Source: Flavobacterium sp.
GTDB lineage: Bacteria; Bacteroidota; Bacteroidia; Flavobacteriales; Flavobacteriaceae
Reading direction: 5' to 3'
Assembly: GCA_012032075.1 (NCBI GenBank)
Contig: JAAURU010000014.1
Span: forward strand, 1-20,254
DNA length: 20,254 bases
Shown: one piece after another, positions 1 through 9,935 of the stretch
Layout of the letters: each line of letters begins with the position of its first letter
How positions within the stretch are numbered: position 1 is the first letter of the stretch
The notes under the pieces: model-generated
Seen by the model: only the letters and a program-made list of their open reading frames with translations
Told to the model about the DNA's origin: nothing
Database searches by the model: none
Translations under genes and position numbers: made by a program

Positions 1-3000
1 CATGTATAATCAACAAAAACATCACCTTGAATATCAACTCCTGGTTCTAATTCATAACTAAATGCTAATGGACAATTATTTCCATCTACTGTTAAGATAT
101 CATACTCTCCAAAAGGTAAATTAGTAAAACTGAAAACTCCTGTTAAAGATGTTTGAACTGTTTGAACCCCATTTTGATCTGTAAGAGTAGTTGTGTACCC
201 GACAGTAGCATTTGGAGTTCCTCCAGTTACATTGAAAGCTATTGAACCTCCATCACCTAGACAAACTTCATCTATAGCAACAAAAGTATTTGGTACTAAT
301 GTTACTGGTGTAGGAGAAGTAATCATAAATGGTATAGGAGAACCCATTGGACTACATCCATTTTGATCTTGTACATAAACATAATATGTGCCAGGAGCAA
401 GATTTTCAAATACACCTGAATTAACTGATTCTAAAGGCCCTACTGGAGGAACTTGTGTAGAGATAGAATACTGTATAGTACCAGTTCCACCCGTTGCCAC
501 AACTGTAATGGATCCGTTATTAAAACTATCGCAAGTTGCATTTGTGAAAGAAGATGTGTATGTAATAGCATTAGGTTGAGTAATAGTAAATGGTGCAGAG
601 TTCACTGGACAAATACCATTTGTAGTAACATTAACCGTGTATGTTCCTGCTGGCACATTAGTAAATACACCAGTAGTATTAGAAACTCCTAATGGGTTTA
701 AAGTATAGACATAATTACCAAATCCGTTTGTAGCAAGAGCGTTAATTGTTGCAGTACCACCATTACATGATATTACCGCGTTTGTTGTGTCAACAGTAAC
801 TACAACAGGAACATAAGGTTCTACAGTTATACTATTTGAAACAACTTGTAAACAGTTATTTGCATCAATTACATAGTATTGATAAGTACCAGGAGCAACA
901 GTAAATGTTGTTGGATTTGCTAATGGTGCATACACTCCTGTAAGTGTTGTACTGTATCTATATGGAGGAGTTCCACCACTAGCCGTTAATATAATAGTTG
1001 CTTGAGTATTACAATTAGCAAATGTTCCTAAACTTAAACTTGCTACAACATTGTCTGCTGGTTCTGTTATTGTTACAGTAGTTGTTGTAAAAGTACAATC
1101 AAACGAATCTGTTATTGTAACACTATAGGTTCCAGCACCTAAATTAGCGAATATATTACTTGCTTGTTGAGCAGAAGAAGTTCCTGTTGTAATATTATTT
1201 AATGAATATAAATAACCACTACCAGCACCACCTGTAGTACCAGAAACAGTAATTGTTGCATTGGTATCACCTACACATAATAAAGCAGTAGGGTTTGCAG
1301 CAATAGTAGCTGTTATAGATGTTGGATTAGCTAAAACAACCGTTGATGAAACAGGACATCCTAAATTATCTCTAACACTTACTGTATAAGTACCTGGTGC
1401 TAAGTTAATATATTGACCTGCATTTAACCCTGCAAAAACAGGGTTTGCACTCCAAGGATATATAACTCCTGCAATAGCTTCTTCTAATTGATATTCATAA
1501 GGAGCACCCCAACCATTGTTTCCAACAGCTGAAATACTTCCATCGTTACCATTACAAGTAATAGGAGTATTAGTAGCGTTAATAGTTAAAGCAGTTGTAG
1601 GTTGCGTTATAGTAAAGTTAGTAATTGCAGGACAATTAGGGTTGCCAGTTAAAATCGTTTGCAGTTGATATACTCCAGCCGGTAAATTATTAACTGTAAA
1701 TGGCCCTGCATTTGAACTACTACCAGTAGTAAATGTTGCTCCTGTAGCAGTATTAATGATAGTGTAACTAAACGCTCCAGCATCATTTGTAGGTACTAAA
1801 TTTTGATCTATAAAAGTAAACGTTACACTTCCGTTTGCCTCACCAAAACATCTTACATTATTATTTACAGTAGCATTTACAATAAATGTATTAGGATTAA
1901 ACACATAATGTATTGTTTGCACGCTACAACCAGTAGTTTGATTTAAAACAGTAATGTTATAGTTACCAATAGCTAATCCTGTAAAATTAGGATTGTCTAT
2001 TTGTGTAACATTATATGTACTAGGTGAAAATCCAGTTACTGTATAACTAATTGGGCTTGGTAATGCAGTTGCAACACCATTTATAGTTGCATCAACAGTA
2101 ACAGTAATAGATTCAAGTGTTGTACACGTTATAGGGCTTGTAACTGTAGCAGAAGGATTTGAAATTCTTATAAAAGGATTTATAGTTGTTGTAGTTGTTC
2201 CTAAACAACCATTATTATCGTAAACATTTATAGTATAAGTTCCTCCAGCCTCATTTGAAACTTGGAAAGTATTACTTGCACCTGATTGAAGGACTATAGC
2301 TCCTTGAAGGAATACATAATTAATATATGTTCCTGAACCACCTGTAACTCCTGTAACTACAATAGAAGCATTATTTGTTGTGTTAGTTCCTGCATTACAA
2401 GCAAATTGTGTTACTGTAGGAGCTGGAACAACTATAGGAGCTGGTTGCCCAACAGTTATATCTCTAGTCGTTGTACAACCTCTTCCAGAAGTTACCACTA
2501 CTGTGTAAGTTCCAAAAGGAAGGTTATTAAATACATTTGAAGTTTGTGGACCAACAAGAATTGGATTAGTAATTGCGTATGTATAAACAGGATCAGGATT
2601 TGAACCTGTTAAGTTTATGGTAATACTTCCATTTGAAGCGCCATTACAGGTAACATCAAAAACAGTTTCTGTAAAATTAGGAACTGTTGGTTGTGCTAAT
2701 GTAATTGTTCTTGGTATAGAACAAGTAGTTGTTACATCTGTTATTGTTATTGTATAAGTATTTGCTGGAAGGTTTGAAAACACATTTCCTGCCTGAGTTC
2801 CTAATGGTGGATTAATGCTATATGTATAGTTACCTGAACCACCACCTGCATTTACAGTAATAATACCATCACTAACTCCACAATTTTGAGTTGCAGCTAG
2901 AGAAGGAGTTAATGTTCCATTCAACGGAGGGTTAATAGTAATCGTCTCGGTTTCAGTACAACCATTAGCATCTCTAATTGTAACTGTATATGTTCCAGAA

Positions 3001-5625
3001 ATTAATCCAGTATATACAAATGGGTTTGTAGAAGCCGTTGCGAAAGCTCCTCCACCTAAACTATATGTAAATGGTGGAACACCTACAGTAGTATTAGTTG
3101 TTACTATAATACTGAAGTTACCGTCATTTGTATTACAAAGTGTAGCAGGATCAATTGCTAAAGTGATATCAGGAGATGAATCTGTTGGTACAAAAATAAT
3201 TAAAGAAGATTGAATACAACCATAAGCATCTTGAATATACACGTCATAGTTTCCACCAACAAGACCACTAAATACATTTGTTGTTACCCATGTAGTAGGT
3301 GCAGGACCTCCAGAAGGAACAACTTGGTATAAATATGGTGGTGTTCCATTTGCACCCGTAACTGTAATTTGCCCTACATCTGAACATAAATTATCATTTC
3401 GAGTAACATTTGCTGTTAACGATAATAATACTGGTGATTCTAAAATATCAAAATAAGCTACCTGACTACAACCTGCATTAGGACCTCCAACTTCGGTAAA
3501 TAAAATATAATATTGACCTGCTGGTAGAGGACCTACATTTGTAACTGTTATTGGACCGCCTGGAGTTGGAACACTTCCAGTAACTGGAGGTGATAATGGA
3601 GAATTATCCGTATTGAAAACTTGATAATTAACACTTGTACCAGAATATCCGTTTATAGTAAAGTCAACATTACCATCTGCTGCACCTGTACACGTTATAT
3701 TGTTTGGTGTAAGCGTAGATGTAATTGTTGAGTTTGTAGGCACTGGTGCATCGTCACATTGGAAATAATAACAATTTGTACTAGCATCATATACTATAAA
3801 ACAATATGTTACACCTGGAATTAAATTTGAAAATATCGATGATAATCCACCAGGAACTGTTTCAGCTTGATATGGAGGATTAGGTGTTGTTCCTGTAAAA
3901 GTAATTAATGGATAAGGATCTCCAGTATATATTGCAAAATAATATGGTCCTCCAGCACCTGTTACTAATGGGTTAACCGTAACAGTAATAGTCCCCCCAT
4001 TCGTACAATCTGCAACAGCATTTGCGTCTATCGTTAAGCTATTTGGAGGAGAAGCAATTGAAATGTTTTGTGTTGCAGTACATCCGTTAGCATCCACAAC
4101 TGTTATTGTATAAGAACCAAAATTAAGGTTATTAAATGTATGATCTTCAGACGCTACCGTATTATAAGTCATTGGGAAACCAGTAGTAGATGGATTTCTA
4201 GTAAGAATATATCTATATGGTGCTGTACCACCTGCAACGCTAGTAACAGTAATTGACCCAGGAACAGTACCTGTAGCTCCACACTGAAGATCAACTTTAG
4301 TAGGAGTAAAAGTAACTGGTGCTGGTTGATTTAATGTTATTGTTGCTGTTTGGGTACATTGATTAGAATCTCTAACCGTAACAGTGTAAGTGCCTGCAGT
4401 TAATCCTGTAAAAGTGTTACCTGTTTGGAAATTTGTTCCATCAATACTATATGTATATGAAGGCAAGCCACCTGAAGCAGTTACTGAAAATGCTCCATTG
4501 TTATCTCCATTACATAAATTAAATGCCGTTTGAGTTAAAACTGGTGCATTTAATACTGGTAAAGGTGTTATAGTAATTGGAGTTGTAGCAACCGTACATC
4601 CAATAGCATCTGTAATCGTGAAATTATAGGTTCCAGCGGTAGCTGTAGAATAAGTAAAGGATGTTCCCACCACATTAACTAATGCACTAGGGGGATTCAC
4701 TTGGTATGTGAAAGGAGCTGTTCCTCCATTAATAGTTACTGTGATAACAGCATTTGGTGAAGCTGAACAATCTAAAGCTTTTGTTAAAACTGCATTTGCT
4801 GTTAATTGCGGTGCAATAGTAACTGGAGCTAATGTCACTGTACAATTATATGAATCTGTAACTAAAATAGTATAACTACCTGGAGTTAATCCAGAGAATG
4901 TATTACTCGTTTGTGGTATTGATCCATTAATACTATAAGTATAAGATGGAACACCTCCAGAAGCTGTAACTACAATTGTAGCTTGATTTACTCCATCATA
5001 ACATAAATCTGATGAAGTAGCAATTACAGCAGTAGGATTTGTAGGTGCTGGAATATTTATAGCGGTATTGATAGGATCAGTACATGATAAGGCATCTCTT
5101 ACAACTATTATATAATTTCCAGGAGCTAGATTAGAAAATACTGGATTTGCTTGGAAAGGAACTATAATAGCATTAGTAGTTGCATTTACTAGTTGATATT
5201 GATAATTAGGTGTTCCTCCACTAGCAGAAGCAGTAATTACACCACCTGTAGTACATGTTGCTGGACTTGTAAGAACAGCATCAGCTATTAAAGCAGTTGG
5301 TTGACTAATTACTTGTGTGAAAGGGAATGCACAAGGAGTTGACGATAAGTCGTATTGAATATTCACTGAATAGGTATCTGCTGGCAGACTAGGAATAACT
5401 ACAGGAGATGAAGTAGGGTTTCCAGAAGAAACTATTGTTCCTCCAGAATTTGTAACTGTATAAAAGTAACCATTAGTAGGATTAAAATTTTGAGCTGCAA
5501 TAGTAATTTGTCCATCATTTGCACCATTACAAGTTACATCGCTTGCACTTGTTATTTGAGCTGAAAATGCTTGATTACAATCTATTAAAATTGGAAAATT
5601 TACTGTTGTTACACAAGCAATAGGT
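1..5625 (-). repeat. SprB-type repeat array, block 2 (about 21 units plus a partial one)
   Basis: These are protein-level tandem repeats inside the giant adhesin, each about 75-100 residues (roughly 230-300 bases). The shared pattern is a Cys near the start (often CNG or CNGxxxG), a stretch with GGxxxYxYS, then FxxLxxGTYTVxVxDxxGC and a closing ITxPx linker. Units are clearly diverged from each other; I saw no near-identical DNA copies, so recent expansion is not evident. A partial unit continues past the left edge. The pattern fits the SprB repeat family (Pfam PF13573) known from gliding adhesins. Confidence 0.85.
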
Positions 5626-8600
5626 ATTTGACGCACGTAAATATCATCAATAGCTGCATCATTACCATTATATAAAATACTGCCTGAACGTATATTGAAA
5701 GTTAAGGTTGTATTATTACCTGGATTTAAAGTCAAGGTTTGAAATTGCCATCCATTTGAAATATTATCAATAATTCCTGTAGCTTGAGAAGCCACAACAT
5801 TTCCTGATGTATCAACAAGTTCTAAAATAAAATCTGGATCTGCACCAACAACACCAGCTCTTAACAAATTAGCAACATATAAATCTACTAATACAGGCTG
5901 ATTAGGTAGTACACTATTAATTACTTTACTATATAAAATTCCGTTAGGTCCAGCAGCAGAGCCAATATTAACCGCTAGGAATCTCCCTCTTGGATCTGGA
6001 GTTCCTGTTAATACTTGAGTATGATCTCTATAATCGAACCAACTACAATTATTTGGTATAATTGCACTTGTAACACTATATTGATTATCTTCTATTGTTC
6101 TAGATCCACATGCTGATAAAGGTAGAGAAGCGTTTACTCCACCATTTCCACATGGAGTAGTTGCAGGATAGGGTTGGTCGTTCCAGCAATATGCTGCTGC
6201 GATTCCAGGAGTTGTAGTGTTGTCTCCTGAACCAAAATCTTCTCTTAATAAATCACTATAAGTTGGAATATTTAAGTTTGTAAAATCAACTCTAATAGTA
6301 TGAGGTCCACATGGAACATCTACAAAAACATTTGGAGGAACATTTGTATTTAAAACATTATCAATATAATATTCATATTGGAAGTTCCCTCCATTATTGT
6401 TAACTGTTACAGTTGTGGTAGCATTTCCGTCACAATTATAAGTAGGGTCAGCAACGGTTATTGTTGGATCTTGAGGAGCAGGATCAATAGTTACAGGATA
6501 GCAGGCAGTACAAGTAGGAGAATTAGCATCTCTAATACACACAGAATATGTTCCTGGAGCTAAGTAAGCTTCATTTGTAGTTCCCCAAGTTGAACCTCCA
6601 TTGAAGCTATATTCATATACACCACTTCCTCCTTGTGGATTTGTTATTCTAACTCTACCTTCGCCCATTGGTCCACAACCTGCTAGTTCAGAAACACCTG
6701 CTGAGGCACTAACTGCATTTGCTGGTTCTGTAATCGTAATTGTTTGTTGTATTGGTGGACATGTAACACCATTTAAAGTATATAATAATTGTGTTAGATA
6801 CGTTCCAGAAGGTAAATTTGAAAATACTGGATTAGTACCTAAATTTGCTCCACCATTAATACTATATTGAATAGTATAACCATTAGTATTGGTAACATTA
6901 AATACTATTTGTCCAGAGTTTCCACCGTTACATAAAATATCCGTTTGAGTAATAGTAAATACTGGAGGTGGTATTGCTTGAACATCTATAGTTATTGTAT
7001 CTGTACAGTTATTAAAATCAGTAACTGTATAAGTATATGTTCCAGGGTTAATAATATCAATAACATTAACAGATGATATCCCCATAATATTTGTACCTGT
7101 ATATATATAAGGTCCAGTACCCCCAATTGGATTTAGCGTAATTTGACCATCGTATTCATATAAACCAGAAGTGGTGTTTAAATATAAACATGTTAAAGGA
7201 CGAGTTACTGCTCCAGTTAGTGTTAATATAGGTGGTTCAGTAATTGTTACATTTTGAGTGAAAGTACAACCGTCTGTAGTAGTTACATTTACTGTATAAT
7301 TTCCAGGGTTTAAATTAGGGAAAGTATAATCATTGGAGTTAATAGGGCCAACAGTATTTGACGCTGCTCCAGATATTTGATAGGTGTATTGTGGTCTTAC
7401 ATTATTAACCTGCATCCTTATACTACCTTGAGCTCCATTACATAAAGCATTATTTACTGTTAAAGTAACTGTGAAATTTCTGTCTAAAACTTGAACGTTT
7501 GGTATTGTAAACAAACAATTACCAACTCCTCCTCCTATTTGTCTTACATAAACTGTATAAACTCCAGGAGGAACTGGATTGAAAACATTTGTTGGAAACC
7601 AATTGATATTGTCTATACTAAATTCATATCCAGAACTTGGTACACCATTAACCGTTATTGTTCCAGGTGTATTACAAAATCTATCTGTTGAAACGGCTGT
7701 AGGTGTAAATAAATTTTTATAAACATTAAAGTAATATGTTCTGAAACAATTATTTTGGAAAGTAATAGTTACTCTGTATTGTCCTGCATTTACAGCATTA
7801 AAATTTGGCCCATTTGGTCCTGCTGAAGTCCATGTACAAGCAGTATTAGTATTTGCACAATTAGCATTTGCAACCGCTGGACAACTTGTTTCATTTAATA
7901 CTTGCCATACAATACTTTGTGCATTTAAAATATTAGTTTGTATTAACCTACTATCATTTGCTCCACAAAGAAAGATTTTAGGTAATTCTATACCGTCATT
8001 TGGACACACATCTACTTGGTCAGCATAAGGAATAACTGGATTTGGTACAAAACCGTTAAAATTAACAACATTAAATGTTTCAGTAATTGATAAACAAGGA
8101 GCAGGTGCAGTATTAACTACACTGTAAGTTCCTATTGATGTGGCTGTATAACTTTGATTTGTTGCGCCTGGTATAGCATTTGCGGCTGTTGGTGGTGAAC
8201 CACTATGCCATTGGTAAGTAAGATAACCACCACCCGCTGTTAACACAACTGAATCTCCACATAATATTTCTTCAGCTTCAAAAGTACAATCGTCAATATC
8301 TGCTATAAAATTAGTTGCACCTGGTGTAGGAAACAAACAAGCATCTATTCCAGAAGCAGATGGTTGTTGATTTTCGACTACGTTACCCGAAGTAAAGCTA
8401 CTGTATGTTTTAAAAGCTTGATTAGTAATTTCGTTTGAACATGCATCTCTTAAATCATAACAATTTTCAGCGACTCTAACTCTAATTCTAATATTATAAC
8501 TTGCCCCACCTTGGGTTACTAAACTATTTGGAATAGAAAAAACAATAGGACTTGCTCCTGGTGCACTCGTAATTGTTACACCTGGTGCTCCAGAAAGATC

Positions 8601-9824
8601 GATATTTAATAAGCTTACATTTACTGGTAGAACATCTGTTAGTGTAAAATTTATAGCGTTATCATTACCTATATTTTGAAATGTTAAATCATAAAATAAC
8701 ACTTGTCCTAAGTTTACTGTTTGATTACCAACGTTTGTCCCTGTTAAATCAGTAACTGTTTTAACCAAGTTAATTTGGGGTTGAATTACTTCAATTGCAA
8801 AAGCATTCAAATAATATACATAAGAATCACCTTCAGTTTCTAATCGAACAGTAGCATTGGTAGCATTATTAGCAATAATACTATTTCCAGGATTAGGTAC
8901 ATTCAAAAGCCCTGCATCAAATCCTAATAAGTTGCCACTATTCAAATTTCGAGTAGTAAAAGCACCATTAATATCGTTTATAGTTGCATTAAAGAAATTA
9001 TTTGTTGGTCTTGTAGGGATAGTCATTGCTGTTCCATTAATACGAAGCCTATCATTTGTAAAAGCTCTATCTCCTTCTAAAGCTGCAAAAGCTAATTTAG
9101 CTCTAACAGGACCCACTGGAATTGATGTAAAACCAGAAATAGGTATATCTAGAGGGGGTGAGCCTGATAAAATATTACTAAATCCATCAAACAAAGTAAT
9201 GTTTTTTGCGGTTGTTAAAGGATCTTCATATACTATATACAAAGACCATCCACCCGATGTATTTGTGTTTAACCCAGATTGGATGTTTGCTACACCATAA
9301 GTTCCATTTGCATTTGCCAATCCTTGTACTAACGCTGTTACATCTTGATATGCTACATATCCAGGACGAGTTGCACCAGATACACCAGCTCCTAATGTCC
9401 ATGAATCAAAAAGAGTTGTACCAGCTAAATCAATATAATTTGGGGAACCTGGTAATTTAAATTTCACTTGATTCAACCTACTTCTATCCACTTGATTACC
9501 AATATTTGCAGTATTGTAAACACCCGCCCAATATAAAATAGCAGCTCTAATTCGATAACAGCCTTGTGTAGCAACAGGAATTGTTAAATCAGCTGTGGAA
9601 GAGTTAAATGTTGTTGCATCTGTATCAACATCAATATATTGCATGTTGAAGTCGTTGTTATTACCTGTACCATTATAAGGATTGTTAGCACCTAAAGGTC
9701 CAGCACTTCTGTTCATGATATTATTACCAATTAGTAACATATCTCCCTTTATACCATTGAAGGTACCATTAGCAACAGGAGTAAATGGCACATAATTTTG
9801 TGAAAACAAATTAATACTTGTCAT
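1..9824 (-). CDS. Giant SprB-like surface adhesin, partial (C-terminus beyond the left edge)
   Basis: The frame stays open from ATG at 9824 to the left edge, about 3,274 codons, with no stop. Likely a T9SS-exported, cell-surface gliding/adhesion protein of the SprB type. Domains seen, numbered from 9824: an N-terminal globular region (about 10-340); a DUF11-like domain (about 343-451, with LVKTVTDLTG, then QNIGND and TDVLP); a PKD/Ig-like domain (about 508-588, TYQWHSG then GTYSVV); a region ending CFRTYYFNVYKN (to about 701) that I associate with SprB-family N-termini; then about 27 SprB-type repeats of 75-100 residues, interrupted once by a jelly-roll-like module (about 1180-1400). The expected type B sorting domain would lie beyond the window. 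The gene sits 111 bases after the PorP/SprF gene, with no clear promoter of its own. The ATG at 9824 falls inside the hydrophobic core of the signal peptide, so the real start is probably 9874 (separate entry). The family assignment is firm; the role in gliding is inferred. Confidence 0.9.
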   Translation of the reverse strand, partial: MTSINLFSQNYVPFTPVANGTFNGIKGDMLLIGNNIMNRSAGPLGANNPYNGTGNNNDFNMQYIDVDTDATTFNSSTADLTIPVATQGCYRIRAAILYWAGVYNTANIGNQVDRSRLNQVKFKLPGSPNYIDLAGTTLFDSWTLGAGVSGATRPGYVAYQDVTALVQGLANANGTYGVANIQSGLNTNTSGGWSLYIVYEDPLTTAKNITLFDGFSNILSGSPPLDIPISGFTSIPVGPVRAKLAFAALEGDRAFTNDRLRINGTAMTIPTRPTNNFFNATINDINGAFTTRNLNSGNLLGFDAGLLNVPNPGNSIIANNATNATVRLETEGDSYVYYLNAFAIEVIQPQINLVKTVTDLTGTNVGNQTVNLGQVLFYDLTFQNIGNDNAINFTLTDVLPVNVSLLNIDLSGAPGVTITSAPGASPIVFSIPNSLVTQGGASYNIRIRVRVAENCYDLRDACSNEITNQAFKTYSSFTSGNVVENQQPSASGIDACLFPTPGATNFIADIDDCTFEAEEILCGDSVVLTAGGGYLTYQWHSGSPPTAANAIPGATNQSYTATSIGTYSVVNTAPAPCLSITETFNVVNFNGFVPNPVIPYADQVDVCPNDGIELPKIFLCGANDSRLIQTNILNAQSIVWQVLNETSCPAVANANCANTNTACTWTSAGPNGPNFNAVNAGQYRVTITFQNNCFRTYYFNVYKNLFTPTAVSTDRFCNTPGTITVNGVPSSGYEFSIDNINWFPTNVFNPVPPGVYTVYVRQIGGGVGNCLFTIPNVQVLDRNFTVTLTVNNALCNGAQGSIRMQVNNVRPQYTYQISGAASNTVGPINSNDYTFPNLNPGNYTVNVTTTDGCTFTQNVTITEPPILTLTGAVTRPLTCLYLNTTSGLYEYDGQITLNPIGGTGPYIYTGTNIMGISSVNVIDIINPGTYTYTVTDFNNCTDTITIDVQAIPPPVFTITQTDILCNGGNSGQIVFNVTNTNGYTIQYSINGGANLGTNPVFSNLPSGTYLTQLLYTLNGVTCPPIQQTITITEPANAVSASAGVSELAGCGPMGEGRVRITNPQGGSGVYEYSFNGGSTWGTTNEAYLAPGTYSVCIRDANSPTCTACYPVTIDPAPQDPTITVADPTYNCDGNATTTVTVNNNGGNFQYEYYIDNVLNTNVPPNVFVDVPCGPHTIRVDFTNLNIPTYSDLLREDFGSGDNTTTPGIAAAYCWNDQPYPATTPCGNGGVNASLPLSACGSRTIEDNQYSVTSAIIPNNCSWFDYRDHTQVLTGTPDPRGRFLAVNIGSAAGPNGILYSKVINSVLPNQPVLVDLYVANLLRAGVVGADPDFILELVDTSGNVVASQATGIIDNISNGWQFQTLTLNPGNNTTLTFNIRSGSILYNGNDAAIDDIYVRQIPIACVTTVNFPILIDCNQAFSAQITSASDVTCNGANDGQITIAAQNFNPTNGYFYTVTNSGGTIVSSGNPTSSPVVIPSLPADTYSVNIQYDLSSTPCAFPFTQVISQPTALIADAVLTSPATCTTGGVITASASGGTPNYQYQLVNATTNAIIVPFQANPVFSNLAPGNYIIVVRDALSCTDPINTAINIPAPTNPTAVIATSSDLCYDGVNQATIVVTASGGVPSYTYSINGSIPQTSNTFSGLTPGSYTILVTDSYNCTVTLAPVTIAPQLTANAVLTKALDCSASPNAVITVTINGGTAPFTYQVNPPSALVNVVGTSFTYSTATAGTYNFTITDAIGCTVATTPITITPLPVLNAPVLTQTAFNLCNGDNNGAFSVTASGGLPSYTYSIDGTNFQTGNTFTGLTAGTYTVTVRDSNQCTQTATITLNQPAPVTFTPTKVDLQCGATGTVPGSITVTSVAGGTAPYRYILTRNPSTTGFPMTYNTVASEDHTFNNLNFGSYTITVVDANGCTATQNISIASPPNSLTIDANAVADCTNGGTITVTVNPLVTGAGGPYYFAIYTGDPYPLITFTGTTPNPPYQAETVPGGLSSIFSNLIPGVTYCFIVYDASTNCYYFQCDDAPVPTNSTITSTLTPNNITCTGAADGNVDFTINGYSGTSVNYQVFNTDNSPLSPPVTGSVPTPGGPITVTNVGPLPAGQYYILFTEVGGPNAGCSQVAYFDILESPVLLSLTANVTRNDNLCSDVGQITVTGANGTPPYLYQVVPSGGPAPTTWVTTNVFSGLVGGNYDVYIQDAYGCIQSSLIIFVPTDSSPDITLAIDPATLCNTNDGNFSIIVTTNTTVGVPPFTYSLGGGAFATASTNPFVYTGLISGTYTVTIRDANGCTETETITINPPLNGTLTPSLAATQNCGVSDGIITVNAGGGSGNYTYSINPPLGTQAGNVFSNLPANTYTITITDVTTTCSIPRTITLAQPTVPNFTETVFDVTCNGASNGSITINLTGSNPDPVYTYAITNPILVGPQTSNVFNNLPFGTYTVVVTSGRGCTTTRDITVGQPAPIVVPAPTVTQFACNAGTNTTNNASIVVTGVTGGSGTYINYVFLQGAIVLQSGASNTFQVSNEAGGTYTINVYDNNGCLGTTTTTINPFIRISNPSATVTSPITCTTLESITVTVDATINGVATALPSPISYTVTGFSPSTYNVTQIDNPNFTGLAIGNYNITVLNQTTGCSVQTIHYVFNPNTFIVNATVNNNVRCFGEANGSVTFTFIDQNLVPTNDAGAFSYTIINTATGATFTTGSSSNAGPFTVNNLPAGVYQLQTILTGNPNCPAITNFTITQPTTALTINATNTPITCNGNDGSISAVGNNGWGAPYEYQLEEAIAGVIYPWSANPVFAGLNAGQYINLAPGTYTVSVRDNLGCPVSSTVVLANPTSITATIAANPTALLCVGDTNATITVSGTTGGAGSGYLYSLNNITTGTSSAQQASNIFANLGAGTYSVTITDSFDCTFTTTTVTITEPADNVVASLSLGTFANCNTQATIILTASGGTPPYRYSTTLTGVYAPLANPTTFTVAPGTYQYYVIDANNCLQVVSNSITVEPYVPVVVTVDTTNAVISCNGGTATINALATNGFGNYVYTLNPLGVSNTTGVFTNVPAGTYTVNVTTNGICPVNSAPFTITQPNAITYTSSFTNATCDSFNNGSITVVATGGTGTIQYSISTQVPPVGPLESVNSGVFENLAPGTYYVYVQDQNGCSPMGSPIPFMITSPTPVTLVPNTFVAIDEVCLGDGGSIAFNVTGGTPNATVGYTTTLTDQNGVQTVQTSLTGVFSFTNLPFGEYDILTVDGNNCPLAFSYELEPGVDIQGDVFVDYT
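5625..6285 (-). other. Jelly-roll-like module inserted between SprB repeats
   Basis: The repeat rhythm breaks here for about 220 residues. The segment begins after RVDFTNLN with LLREDFGSGDNTTTPG, contains YCWNDQPYP, then a beta-rich half with LVDLYVANL, FILELVDTSGN, GWQFQTLTLN and TLTFNIRSG, and ends AAIDDIYVRQIP. That layout (an opening E-DFG, a closing IDDI-V) is typical of MAM/carbohydrate-binding jelly-roll domains in secreted Bacteroidota proteins. A ligand-binding role is inference; no catalytic residues are apparent. Confidence 0.6.
6286..7715 (-). repeat. SprB-type repeat array, block 1 (about 6 units)
   Basis: Six diverged repeats lie between the N-terminal domains and the jelly-roll-like module of the giant adhesin. 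Examples of their landmarks are FCNTPGTITVNG, LCNGAQGSIRMQVNN, TDILCNGGNSGQIVFNV and the closing ITEPP or ITEPA linkers. Each has an early and a late cysteine, as in block 2. Unit 3 has a longer insertion after its first cysteine. Confidence 0.8.
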
Positions 9825-9874
9825 GAATAAGACAAGTATTAAATACTTTTTAGTAGGGTAATTATTCGTTTCAT
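9825..9874 (-). other. Displaced signal-peptide start of the giant adhesin (one-base frameshift)
   Basis: An ATG at 9874-9872 opens MKRIITLLKSI and then hits a stop. In the adhesin frame, the codons just upstream of ATG 9824 read KKYLILVLF but have no start codon before a stop. Adding one T to the T5 run at 9847-9851 (plus strand) joins the two parts into MKRIITLLKKYLILVLF followed by MTSINLFSQ, a textbook Sec signal peptide ending before NYVPF. This is either a homopolymer deletion in the assembly or a real mutation that would remove export of the adhesin. I favour an assembly error because the rest of the 9.8 kb frame is intact. Confidence 0.7.
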
Positions 9875-9935
9875 AGTATTTCGATTTAAGACCTATAAAA
9901 GTAATAAAAATTTTAATATAAAATTAACATTTTAT

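Noticed and set aside
1..7715. Regular spacing that might suggest a CRISPR or DNA satellite array
   Set aside because: The period is about 230-300 bases, units are diverged at the DNA level and the regularity is explained by protein repeats.
388..9460. Several short plus-strand open frames of 60-150 codons across the adhesin
   Set aside because: All lie opposite the continuous minus-strand adhesin frame and show no family motifs; composition is that of antisense translation.
9847..9851. Phase-variable homopolymer controlling adhesin expression
   Set aside because: The run is only five bases, below typical phase-variable tract length, and similar indels occur in the unrelated helicase; assembly error is the simpler reading.
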